The notes beneath the pieces were generated by a model. That model had not been told where the DNA came from. It searched no databases and worked only from the letters and a program-made list of their open reading frames with translations. The position numbers and the translations under genes were made by a program. Shown here piece after piece: positions 53,855 through 64,000 of a DNA stretch of 64,000 nucleotides (within the stretch, counting starts at the first letter, position 1; the number at the start of each line of letters is the position of its first letter). The stretch lies in the NCBI RefSeq assembly GCF_007655135.1, contig NC_045132.1, forward strand, positions 1,736,001 to 1,800,000, written 5' to 3'. The DNA is from Punica granatum (Eukaryota; Streptophyta; Magnoliopsida; Myrtales; Lythraceae).

Positions 53855-56790
53855 TGTCAGCACTCCGTTTTGGCCCACCGACTCCAGGGAGGGCAGAATC
53901 GTCATTTTGTCACCCATATGAGGGAAGTATTCCCGGTTAATTGCTCGCACATTCATGACTTCTAAAAATGGGGCATTTTCCTAATTTAACACCAATTTTA
54001 TGATTTTTCAAAAAATAATACTACTTGGGACGGACTTGGATTTCGCGTACATCGATGTCAATTTTCAAAATTTGAGATGAAAACTCGAGGTCAAAAAATA
54101 TTTCATTGCACGATATTGATCTATAAATTTTTCTCAACGCAATGCCGGTCTCGGATCATTTTTCTAACACCTAATTGAGAAGACGAGAATTCTACGGTTT
54201 ACGCGCGTCAATTTCAATTCTCAATTCTAAAAAAAAAAGAAAGATCAAATCATAGTCAGACCGGATTGACGCCGGTCAGATTTTCTAATCGTTTCATTTC
54301 GCCCCTGTTCTTTCTTCCTTTCCATTATCCTCCCCTCTTCTTTTCTTCTTTTTCCTTTCCGCCCCCGCCTTCTTTTCTTCTCTTATCTTCTCCCCCCTCT
54401 TATTTTCTTCTTCTCTCATCGGCATCCCTCTGCCACCTCCGACACACCGCGGTTGCCTACCCACCGCGACGCCTGCCACTGTTGACACACTCTTCTGCCA
54501 CGGCACCGCTCGCTTTCCCTTCACGCTCCCTCGCCCGCTGTCCCTCTCCCTCTCTCTAGGTCTTCTTCTACCCCGAGCCGGCTCCCCCCCGAAGGAAAAA
54601 GTGGAAATCGACGCCTAATCTCGCTCTCTCACTCTCGGTTTTTCTCCCCAATCGATCCGCGTCACTCCCCCGCTCAAAATCCCTCCATTTCCTTCTCTCA
54701 ATTCCCCCGATTTCCGGCGGTTCAACTTGAAAATTTCTCGCCAGAAAAACTGTAAATTCCGCCGGAATAAAACTCGAAATCCGTCCGATTCCGATTGTCC
54801 CGAGTCTCGTGACGCTCGTCTTGAGCACGGCGCAGCCCAGGCGGTGCTCGCCGCCATCTCCCACGCCCTCTCGCGCCGTCGCCGAAGCGCCCAGAAGCGG
54901 GAACCACTGTTTGCGGCCGCCGGAATCCTCTCTTCCACCCGTCCTTCGTCTTCTCCGGTCGTCCTCTCTCTCACAAGCTCGACCCATTTTTTGGTTTGCG
55001 CAGGTCTAGTCCAGTCGATTCAGCCCGGCCCGTTCAGTCCAGTCCAGTTCGACTGAGACGATCCGACCCAGTCCGGCACCCGACCCGTTTCGTCTCACCC
55101 GAGATCCGGTTTGGAACGCGTGGCCCAACTGCTCCCCCCTGCAGCCCAGTTCCCTTCGTAGCCCTACTCCCTCCTGTGGCCCAACTCCTTTCGCGGCCCA
55201 GCTCTCCTCCACGGCTCAGTGCCTACGCGTTCGGCCCAGTTCGCCGTGCTCTGGCCCAGCACCCGTCCGCTTGACCCAGCTCGCCGACCCAGCTCCTGTG
55301 CAGCCGGTCTGCACTGTTCAGACAGTCTCCAATCCGGTTCGACCGCACTGTTTCCACCTTAAATCGAGACTAGGTATATTATTCCGACTTAGTGACATGC
55401 ATAGGACTCAATTTGTGAATAAATTCGATAATTGCGATGATAATTTGTGATTGTTGTGTTAGAAAAAAATTGGATAAAAATTGAAAAATGAGGAAAAGAG
55501 GGGAAAAAAACAAATAATTGTTGTTTTAATTAAACCAACGAAAGCACGAATTGGAATATTTTTAATTACTCGACATTAAAACCGGTCATTTGAAGCGAGA
55601 ACGAACCCACACGAATCAATTTCATGTTCACTCGGCTTTAAAGGAGTTAAATCGATTAAATACATCAAAATTGGTTTAATTAATTATCCAGATTTAAAAA
55701 TTGATAAAATTAAATTCCGTCGTGATTAATTTTGCTTATTCGCATGTGCATGTGAACAAACGAATGTGTTTTGATTGAAACCCCGAATGAACCGGATAAA
55801 TCACGTAAACTCGACGCTTAATTCACAATCTGCATGTAGTCCTCTGTTTTTATCTGCTTTTATCCGTTTGTGCCAGTTGTGCATTTTTTGTTTGTTTTAT
55901 CGCGGTTCGAACCCTAGCCATAGGTCGCGATGCACGTGGGGTCCAACGCCCCACACTATCTATCACAGGTCCAATGCCTATTCACATCGAGTGCGCGCAA
56001 CCCGAGTGCTGAATCGAGTCTTGCCTCGACTTACCGCTTCGCTCCTAGTAGTGTCTATGTGGAAGACGACTCGGATTGGGGAGGTAAGTTGTGGCCGGAT
56101 ATGACCCGGGAGCTCAACCGATCACTCGGCTACCAAGAGAGCCAAACGACTCTTTTGTTATTCGACGGTTCGGTTGGACCTGACCCTCGGCTCTCTGAGC
56201 CCGCGTTGCCTTAATTTCGGTTTCGGTCATTTAAAATCACAATATGAGCACGAGTTGAATATTTGGCCTGATGCGAGCCGACTAGGTCCATGTATGGTGT
56301 CGCGTCTGTATTTCTATATTTATTCGAGAGCACACTGTAAGGATGTCTTTCTGTATTTATATTCAGTCGTTGTAAGGATCCTTGTTGGTGAGTAAGCGGT
56401 ATGAGTGTTTTTTCGAATTTACAATGTTAAAACGAGCGAGATGAGCAAAACTTAAATCAAGTGGTAAATAAGTAAAAAATGGCAAACCCTAGACAAACTA
56501 GAGTACCAATAGGGTGTGCGGGATATAGGTTTGCACGTAACAGAACTCCCGAATTCAGAACCTCGGGTTCCGCAAGACCATATGCCTTAGTAAGTAGGTG
56601 TACCCCGTACTCCAAGACCCGAGCAACTCACCAGCCCTCGACCTTCATGTAGTAAACAGGTAGTGGCGACTCTTCCTCACGCGTGTCCGTCACACGTCCC
56701 TACGAGAATGTGGACACTCCCAAGCCGTGCGATTGCGCACGCAAGCGAGCATCCACGAGATGAAATTCGGGTCCGCATAGATTATCAATA
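53855..56790 (+). mobile_element. LARD-like LTR retrotransposon fragment, plus orientation
   Basis: Starts TGTCAGCACTCCGTTTTGGC, matching the minus-strand start at 7512. A GC-rich leader-like zone follows (54260-55350, with many GGCCCAGCTC-type repeats), then AT-rich sequence, then a conserved block at 56460-56770 (GGTAGTGGCGACTC, CACTCCCAAGCCG) matching 3120-3400 on the opposite strand. The many overlapping frames in the GC-rich zone lack domains and are not genes. No gag or pol was found. The 3' end near 56790 is a truncation. Confidence 0.6.
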
Positions 56791-58284
56791 CAACTTATCG
56801 GTTTGCAACTGAAATTAAATTTACTCTTGTGCCTTAGGTGGGATCTAAAGTATATTGTTTATTTTCTTATTTTATTTATTCAGTATAAATTATAATATAT
56901 AATATGAATTACTAAAACAAATTTATATATATATATAAAATCGGGTCCGATCAACTTTCTTCCAATTTTGTTTCTTGAAAACTTAAACTGGACCCTTTAA
57001 GGTCTTTAATTTTCGATTATGGTTGTCATTGCTACACTATTTGTGAAAATTATATTTCTGTTAATTATTTTGGAAACTTTTATTGTAAATTTGAATTCAC
57101 TTCTCTAATTTTTTTTAGGATATTCTATTGAAATGAAATACTTATGGAAATATTTTTTGGAATAAATTGTTTTTAATTGCATTAATTTCATTTTTCTAAA
57201 AATCGTTTCTATTATTTTAATCATGCTTATCAAATTTAGATTATTCATACACTAGATTATATACCAGTGCTACGTGCATTGTGAGAAAAAACACGATGCC
57301 TCTGTATTTTCATCATTATATACTATTTGTAATTCTATATAGTTGTTCTATTAGTAAAAAAATTTTAAAAATGTGATAAAATTGAACAAAATAATTTTTT
57401 AGTGAAACAAAAGAAAATTAACTTAGGTTGAGATAGAGATAGAGATACAGATGAGTGGGGGTTGAAGAGAAATAAGCAAAAAGTAGAATGGAAGATGACT
57501 ACGTGTAATTTGATGGACGAATGATATAAGATAAATGAGTTTAAAATTTGAGCAGTTTTATAATTTTATTCTTTCATTTATTAAAGTGAAAAATCATGGG
57601 GATACTTTCGTAAAATTGTACAAAAACTGATACATATAGTTAGATATAATGATTTGTTATTAGTATGCTAATTTTGTATATACTTTTTTATGCTACACAT
57701 ATAAATACTATAATCAATATATATACAAATATATGTTTCCATTAAAATTAATATAATTTATTTGTTTTATTAAATTACATAAAATATTTTTTTGTGAATA
57801 TTATTAGTTACTTTTAATAAATTTTTAATTTAATATTTAAATATCCATGGGGTCCACTCAGTAGATTTCCATGTGCCATGTTTGCAATATTGAGTCTGTG
57901 CTAGAAAAATCCATTAAAATTGACAGGAAAGTGATGTTATGCTAGATATGATACGAAACTCATAATTTGTAATTTTTCATGCAATTGCAAAAATTTGTGA
58001 TAGAAATAATAAGAAGAGCAAATTTTTCGATTTTTTTGGGTCACCAACCCTTATAGATATTATTAACTATTTTTTTATTTTATTTATTTATAACTTAAAG
58101 TAAGAAAAGATTTCTAATTAGAAATTGTTATAAATCCATTCAAAATGAGATACTATTAAGTTACTTATAATTTATATATTTCTTTTTTTAGAAGAGTTTT
58201 CTTGATTTTGAACTCATGAATATCTTGTGACCCATTAATTCTTGTATCCTTTTACAAGAATATATTATTGATGTGGATATTCTC
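56791..58284. other. AT-rich spacer
   Basis: No gene. A possible Helitron-like 3' end on the minus strand lies at 57252-57285 (CTAG at 57252-57255 next to CCAGTGCTACGTGCATTG). The GATAGAGATAGAGATA run at about 57431-57447 is a short microsatellite. Confidence 0.4.
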
Positions 58285-59600
58285 GATATCACAAACCTGC
58301 AAGTATACAGATCGTATCAAGTAATATAAAAATGAGTAGAGTATCGTTCCCACGGAGAATTGATCCAAAATTATTGCTAAGCACTAAAATAAACACACTC
58401 AATAGAAGTCAAGCAAATCGGTACTAATGACAGATGTAACTAACGAAAGTAATATTAATTAGTAAGATTACTAAAGATTTATGTGAAAAATCTATGTCTA
58501 GAAGACCTAGGGTCTCGATTCCCTCGATGTTCATTAAGTCCTTTTCTACTCTATTTCTCTTTTCTTTAAATGAACAGAGTATATTACCCCAGGATTGGAC
58601 GATCTTCCCTAAGTATCTCTCGACTTGCTTAGGAAAGATATCTCCTCAAACCAACATCCTATATCTCTATGGATATTGCCATTTATGGAGACTCATTAAG
58701 AACCAATCTCGATTTAGGGTGCCTAAGGCGAGCTAGTATATCTTATCTAACACGCGAAACAATTCAACTTTCTTGAGTGGTCGAAGTCGAACATAGGCTA
58801 AGGCTATTTCGATCCCATCTAAATCTTACTTATTCCATCAAGTTCATGTAGATTACCACATCAATATAGTTGGTGATCAAGCAACCATACGCATTAAGTA
58901 TAGATACGAAATAAGTACCATGATTCATTCATCAAAAAGATTAAGAGAGTATCAAGAGTTAAATATACAACAAGTTCATCGAAACCCTAGAAACAAGCTT
59001 AGTTCATGGTCAAAAGATACATCATCTCAAAAGCAACTTTCATGTTCAACAAGGGGAAAGGAAGTAGAAGGGTGAAGGGAAGAGCCCGGTTATTGTCGAT
59101 TTCTCGACTTGATGCCGATTCCTTCTCTTCTCCACGAGTTGCTGCAGCCTTCCTTCTTGGTCTGCTCAGCTCTGTTTTTTAGCACTCCTTCTCTCCTTCC
59201 CCTCTTATGGACAAGAGAAGAAGAAAGATGATGATGAATGTGATGTGCTCTCTTCTTCTCTCTATAAGCTTCACATATAGAGATAACACTCCCATAAGTT
59301 CCTTGTTTTTACCCTCATTAATAAGGGCTTATCAAGTGTGCAAATTCTCCGATTGATCTCCAAAAGAGCCTACAATTGTTGATTAACCAAAAAGAAAGTG
59401 CGGCCATCCAGTGTCGCAAATTCCAAAAGTCAGTACTGTGACATTGAATCTACTGACTTCTTCTCCAGCTCCAGAATTGCAACTCTGAAAAGCAGGCGTT
59501 GCAACATTGAGCCTACTGCCCAATTCTCCAATAGGCACTTACCATTGCCAAAACGAGACCAAATGAGAGCTAAAATTACCAAAACACTAACAAAAGACTT
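58285..59600 (-). mobile_element. Probable non-autonomous LTR-element remnant
   Basis: The sequence from about 58290 (ACAAACCTGCAAGTATACAG) onward, with CGATCCC-like and GTTCCCACGGAG motifs and a long non-coding body, resembles a repeat type common in plant genomes that I believe derives from gypsy-like non-autonomous retroelements. Orientation and ends are uncertain. Frames at 58494-58736 and 59398-59652 have no domain. Confidence 0.35.
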
Positions 59601-59602
59601 AA

Positions 59603-59833
59603 GGGCCTATTTGGTTTCAACATTATATTTTAAAATCACAATTCTAACTTAACTCTACCAACTACAAAATAAAATAACTCATGCAAAGTCAAAGAGTGAG
59701 CCCTATTTATATCACTTTTTTCCACAACAAAACAACATAATTCATATAAAGTCAAAGGGTGGGCCTCATTTATTCCACTCAAAATCAAAATCAAAATCTG
59801 ATTTTAAAATCCTACTATGAAACCAAACGCAAC
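59603..59833. mobile_element. Tourist-like (PIF/Harbinger) MITE
   Basis: Flanked by TAA duplications (59600-59602 and 59834-59836). Termini are GGGCCTATTTGGTTTCA on the left and GGTTGCGTTTGGTTTCA (reverse complement) on the right, followed by matching ATTTTAAAATCA stretches. Length 231 bp and no frame fit a Tourist-type MITE. Confidence 0.85.
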
Positions 59834-59836
59834 CTA

Positions 59837-61019
59837 AACATCTCCATGACATTATAACTGATATAAAAACTATCTAATAACACTAATTTCATTGATGAAC
59901 TAGCCATATTCATGCACAAGGAGGAATAATAAACACGCAAGATCGAGAGTTATCAATTATGTTGTTTGAGTATTACGTGAAAGTTTTACATGCAACGCAT
60001 GTGTAAATTTATTGATATATCTTAAAATTGTAATATCTTTTTAAAGTAAACAAGTTTATGAAGTGATTTAATTATATATAAGAATAATATGGTTATTGCA
60101 TCCATTATAAATTTTTTATCATATTATTTACTTATAACTTATAATATATATATATATATATTACGTATAAACACGTGGAAGAGACACGTGCAATATGCTG
60201 TTGAGTTTCCTGGAATTTTAATCAACTGGTTCTTTAATTCTAAGTCAACAGTAGCTCAAATTAGTCAAACTAGAATTTGACTAATATGAATGGGACACGT
60301 GTTGGCGGAAAATGGAGAAAAAAGAAGGATAAAAAAATTGATCCTAGGAAGTCAAGGCGTAGCAGAACCATCTTACTACTTGAATCAATGTCTTCTTCAC
60401 GTCTTCTTGTGTCACAGGCAACATTTAAACGTTTTCATTATTTTAAAGAGAAAAAAAGAAGAGACACTCGTAAAATATGTAGATTGGACACATAGCCACC
60501 TCGATTTGCAGAAAGATATTTTAACTATTTCAAGTACTAATTAGATCGTATTTTTAAGCAAACTTTCTGTTGAAAGTTATAATAAACCAAACTAATTAGC
60601 TAGTCACGGATTAAAACAGCTAATCTTAGATTTAAGTGCCGTTCTTTTTTTTTTCAATTCTTTTGAAAATTTAAAAATAAATTTTACTTGTAAAGCTACA
60701 TATAACTTAGATATTTCATTAATTTGCATATAAAAACCACGTGCAAGAACGGCACCACAGAATGTCAGAAGTATGGAACGTATATATGTTGAGAAAATTC
60801 TACCATTTATGTTATGGACTGTTCATGAGAGCCTAACTGCAAGCCATTCAATCGACATTTGGAGAGTAGAACCATGTTGGATCTGATCTAATTGCAAAGA
60901 AAGTATCCGTTCATGTCACGAACCGTAGAATTTCCAGTATCTTCAGTGCTAAACTGAAGAATCAATGCATTGTTTCAGTTTCTAGTAGATATAGCTTCCT
61001 AAGATGACTTAGAGATAGG
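59837..61019. other. AT-rich spacer
   Basis: No gene is supported. Plus-strand frames at 60089-60280 and 60277-60544 have no domain. A (TA)n run lies at 60147-60160. Confidence 0.35.
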
Positions 61020-62120
61020 TATAAAAGTCTTGGGCCTATCTCCGCCTAGCAATTCTATATATTCACTTAATGGAAGAATCCATATGTTTCCTATGCCTTT
61101 TTTATCTTGAGAAATTATTAGTTGTTCTAAGAAATTTCATGTCAGATATGGTTTGGGCAAGACAGTCGAAGATCAACTTTCTATCGAAGTATCCATCCAT
61201 TTCTAACACAAATTACAATTGGCATTAATATGACTCAATTATTTTAATCATAATTGGCGCTAGCTTTTCTTTTTTATGTGAAACCACAAGGTGTCTTAGT
61301 TAATCCATGTTCAAACATCAACTTTACCATGATTAGGAGATGCTTTCTATGAACTATACAAAGCCCAACACTAAAGATAAAATCTTACTTTATTTTATAA
61401 TATTTAATTTTTGGAAAATGGGCATATTCATCTACGTTGAAATTTATACTCACTTTCAGCTATCGACTCAAGTCCATATTAAGATAGGAAACTGAGTCCA
61501 AGCAAGAATTTCCTTTTTTTTCTTCAGTAATTTGCAATAATCTCTTCTCAATTTGTCCTATTCTTCAAACACTACTATAACACGCATTCATGTATTGGCA
61601 ATTATTAGTTCATGGATAAGTATTGGCAATTATTATCGGTTTCGGCTAACTTTTTTGAGAATCGCAAAACACATGTTTTTCGTGGTTATCGCTCTAATAT
61701 AATAATAATTAAATGATGATTGTGAAAGAGAGAGAAAGAAAAGCAGACGATTTTAATGGGTATATTATATTGGGATGTTAACTAAGATCAGTCCTTGGTA
61801 TTTTTTTAATTAAATTTTTTTTGGTGTGTGGGGGACAACGGTGTTGTCGGATCGAAACGTAGATGATATTGTATTCTTTTTTCTTCCCTTGAGATCATCA
61901 ACCATAGGGTTAGTTGAATCGAGGCCAAGAGAATAGCCAATTGAACCCAAAGATTGTTATAATATCCAGTGATATTTATTTAGAAAAGAGTATCATATAT
62001 GATTTGGTCAGCGAATCAGAATCAATCAAGGAATTCACAATTTAGTGAGAGAAGTAGAGATGATAATCAGTCACTCTTTATCTACAATTAAACAATAATT
62101 TCTTTTATTCTTCTGTTGGA
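61020..62120 (+). repeat. Diverged segmental duplication, copy 2
   Basis: Counterpart of 47640-49760 and shorter. It lacks the SINE at 48162-48339 and several AT-rich expansions. Within it ATTGGCAATTATTA appears twice (about 61602 and 61622). Confidence 0.6.
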
Positions 62121-63537
62121 GAAATGAATTCAGAATTCCCATTTGATGTAAATTAGTCAAATAAAAGAAGCTCTAGTTTATCAACTTTGATGAAAATCTT
62201 ACCTACTCTGCGAAGTTGCTTCTAAACATTTTTTTTTAAACCTTGGTAGCCAAAGCCTAACGAAACCCCGACTAATGTAGTTTGAACCGACTCCATAATT
62301 CTAAGCTCTTTTAGACTTTGTAAAAGTGCACATTAATTAATATATTTCAAGTCTATTGCTTATAGGAAATTTAGTGCTTTGAATTTGAAAAATTATCACG
62401 TATCCTGATGAGATATTTTAAATTATTGAGAAAACTTGTAATTTTTCAAAAGAACACATAATTATATATTGATATATACAAATAATATGAACATATTTCA
62501 AAAATTCAATGAATATGATTGCAAATAAAATATCGAAAAAATTCATTTAATTGGAATTAAAAAGTCAAATGCATGAATCTCCACACTAGAAATTAAGTTC
62601 GTAGAATATGATAACAAAGTGCATGAATTTGGCAACGTGAAAAGATATTCATTCACAGTTGAGCTTTCTCTAGACAACTACACGAATCTCTTTGGGAAAA
62701 TTAAATTCTCCGAGTAAATCCAAAAGAATACTAACCACGAGCTGAGGGTTTTCAAAAGATGAATTCTCATAGTGCTTGCCGGCTTTTATATATTATAAGT
62801 GATTTTTACGTACTGAATTTCCTATAAACAGTAGACTTTAAAATTCAAATTACATGTGTGCCTTTTTTCTTAGTGTTTCCTACACCTTACTCTTACACGA
62901 TATCCTGGGTAGAATTAATTTATATATATGTATACGCTGTTGTGTTTCCATAAAATCAGTGTAAGTACTTGTTTCTTTCTATTTATTAGCATCATATGTA
63001 TTTGATTGGAGAAGAATTTGTAAAACACTATCGACAATGTGCGGGTATAACCTAGTCAATACATAATATATAAAAGCCGATACACAAAATATGATAGCCC
63101 TATTTGATAACCCTCAGCTCTTGATAAGAAATACTTGAGTGCTCGAAGTACCATTTGATAACTCTAAACTCCACGTGAATTGACTTTTCATTTTTAGTTA
63201 GATGAACTCAGACTGTATTTTATTGATTTTAAATTAAACGAATGTTAAAAATTTATTTAGATTAGTTGCATATAATAATATATAATTAATTGTTTTTAAA
63301 AAATTAAAAGTTTCTCAATAGTAAAAAAGAACTCATCGGAATACGAGATATGCTTCAAGTTCTATATGCTAAATTCTCTTTAAGTAATTCATTTTATCAA
63401 TCGTCTTTCTATTTGCTATGCTTTTTTGTAAGCCTTATACGTATTATAAGATTGCAGTCACTCTATAAGCATATTGTTCACTTTATATATATAGAGTACG
63501 TGTTTGTTATTGTAATCATGGTTTAACTTATGTGACC

Positions 63538-63574
<37 letters not shown>

Positions 63575-63840
63575 ATATTCATTTATAAGTAACATGCGTT
63601 GATTTTCTATTTTGTAAAAAAAAGATGAAAAATTACTGCGCAACGTACATGAATCAACTAGTATTAAATAACGGAGATTCAAAGAGTCAATAAATGAGAA
63701 TGCCCGAAAAACCTATGTGGAGTGCTCTCGTAGATCAACTATATTAAATTTTTTGAGTTTATACAGACTTGAACTTATTTTCACTTGAAAGCTCAAACAG
63801 TTAAGTGTGTATCCAACTTACATATAAACCCATTGGATTA
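62121..63840. other. AT-rich spacer with a TA microsatellite
   Basis: No gene. A (TA)n run lies at 63542-63571. Two Helitron-like 3' end motifs are possible: GTGCGGGTATAACCTAGT ending about 63056, and GCGCAACGTACATGAATCAACTAGT (63638-63662 region). Confidence 0.4.
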
Positions 63841-64000
63841 CTCTTAGGTTGTGTTTGGTTTAGAGTTGAGTAGAGTTTTAGTTTTGATTTTAATTAATTT
63901 GTAATAATTGTGTTGTTGAATATGAGAAAAAGTGTGAAAAAGTAATGAATAGTCGAGAGAAAGTAATTGTTGTATTGTTGAATTGTGGAAAAAGTAATGA
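63841..64000. mobile_element. Start of a Tourist/hAT-like MITE, cut by the window edge
   Basis: TTAGGTTGTGTTTGGTTTAG at 63845 resembles the terminal repeat of the MITE at 59603-59833 (GGTTGCGTTTGGTTTCA). The right end lies beyond the window. Confidence 0.45.

Noticed and set aside
54266..55274. Several overlapping Pro/Arg/Ser-rich frames on both strands
   Set aside because: GC-rich leader-like zone of an LTR fragment; frames are open on both strands at once, typical of composition rather than coding.

Overview
This is nuclear DNA from a flowering plant, most likely a eudicot. The signs are AT-rich gene-poor sequence, an R2R3-MYB gene with the canonical plant three-exon layout, and a dense mix of plant transposon families: CACTA, hAT, Mutator-like, Tourist, tRNA-derived SINEs, TRIM, Copia, LARD-like LTR fragments and an L1 reverse transcriptase. 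I could not identify the species. Only one host gene looks intact over 64 kb, the MYB at 21.66-22.87 kb. It carries an intact bHLH-interaction motif and resembles regulators of flavonoid or trichome pathways.

Layout. 0-11.7 kb: SINE, a complete CACTA element, an antisense LARD-like LTR fragment, a 70-bp tandem repeat, a duplicated promoter-like segment, a foldback element made of 21-bp repeats, and a small foldback MITE. 11.9-16.7 kb: a degenerate Copia element on the minus strand whose left LTR was invaded by a hAT element and a foldback MITE. Its interior was invaded by a second hAT element carrying part of an arabinogalactan-protein-like gene. The right LTR serves as the empty site for both LTR insertions. 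19.4-20.6 kb: broken L1 pseudogene. 21.5-22.9 kb: the MYB gene. 24-27.7 kb: a Mutator-like element, a TRIM, SINE pieces, Helitron-like ends and three poly(C) tracts.

27.8-40.6 kb: the main discovery is an endogenous pararetrovirus (Caulimoviridae, most like the florendoviruses) present as two different genome components, both on the minus strand. Component A (about 6.6 kb) encodes movement protein, aspartic protease, reverse transcriptase and RNase H in one uninterrupted 1193-codon frame, followed by two overlapping frames; it has no capsid domain. Component B (about 5.8 kb) encodes a capsid-like region and a second, diverged protease in a frame broken by two stop codons, then two unfamiliar proteins. 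A and B share a nearly identical non-coding region of about 1.55 kb (promoter, poly(A) signal, tRNA-Met primer site, leader) whose edges coincide with the first start codon and the last stop codon. This is what a bipartite reverse-transcribing genome should look like. Between the units lies a 210-bp inverted repeat of the leader, downstream of a viral promoter, which could yield hairpin RNA.

40.6-64 kb: mostly AT-rich non-coding DNA with diverged segmental duplications (47.6-49.8 kb with 61.0-62.1 kb; 8.9-9.6 kb with 45.6-46.4 kb), a second LARD-like LTR fragment in the opposite orientation to the first, a SINE with a clear target-site duplication, a Tourist MITE and simple repeats. No tRNA, rRNA or CRISPR was found. 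All similarity statements are by eye; no searches were run.
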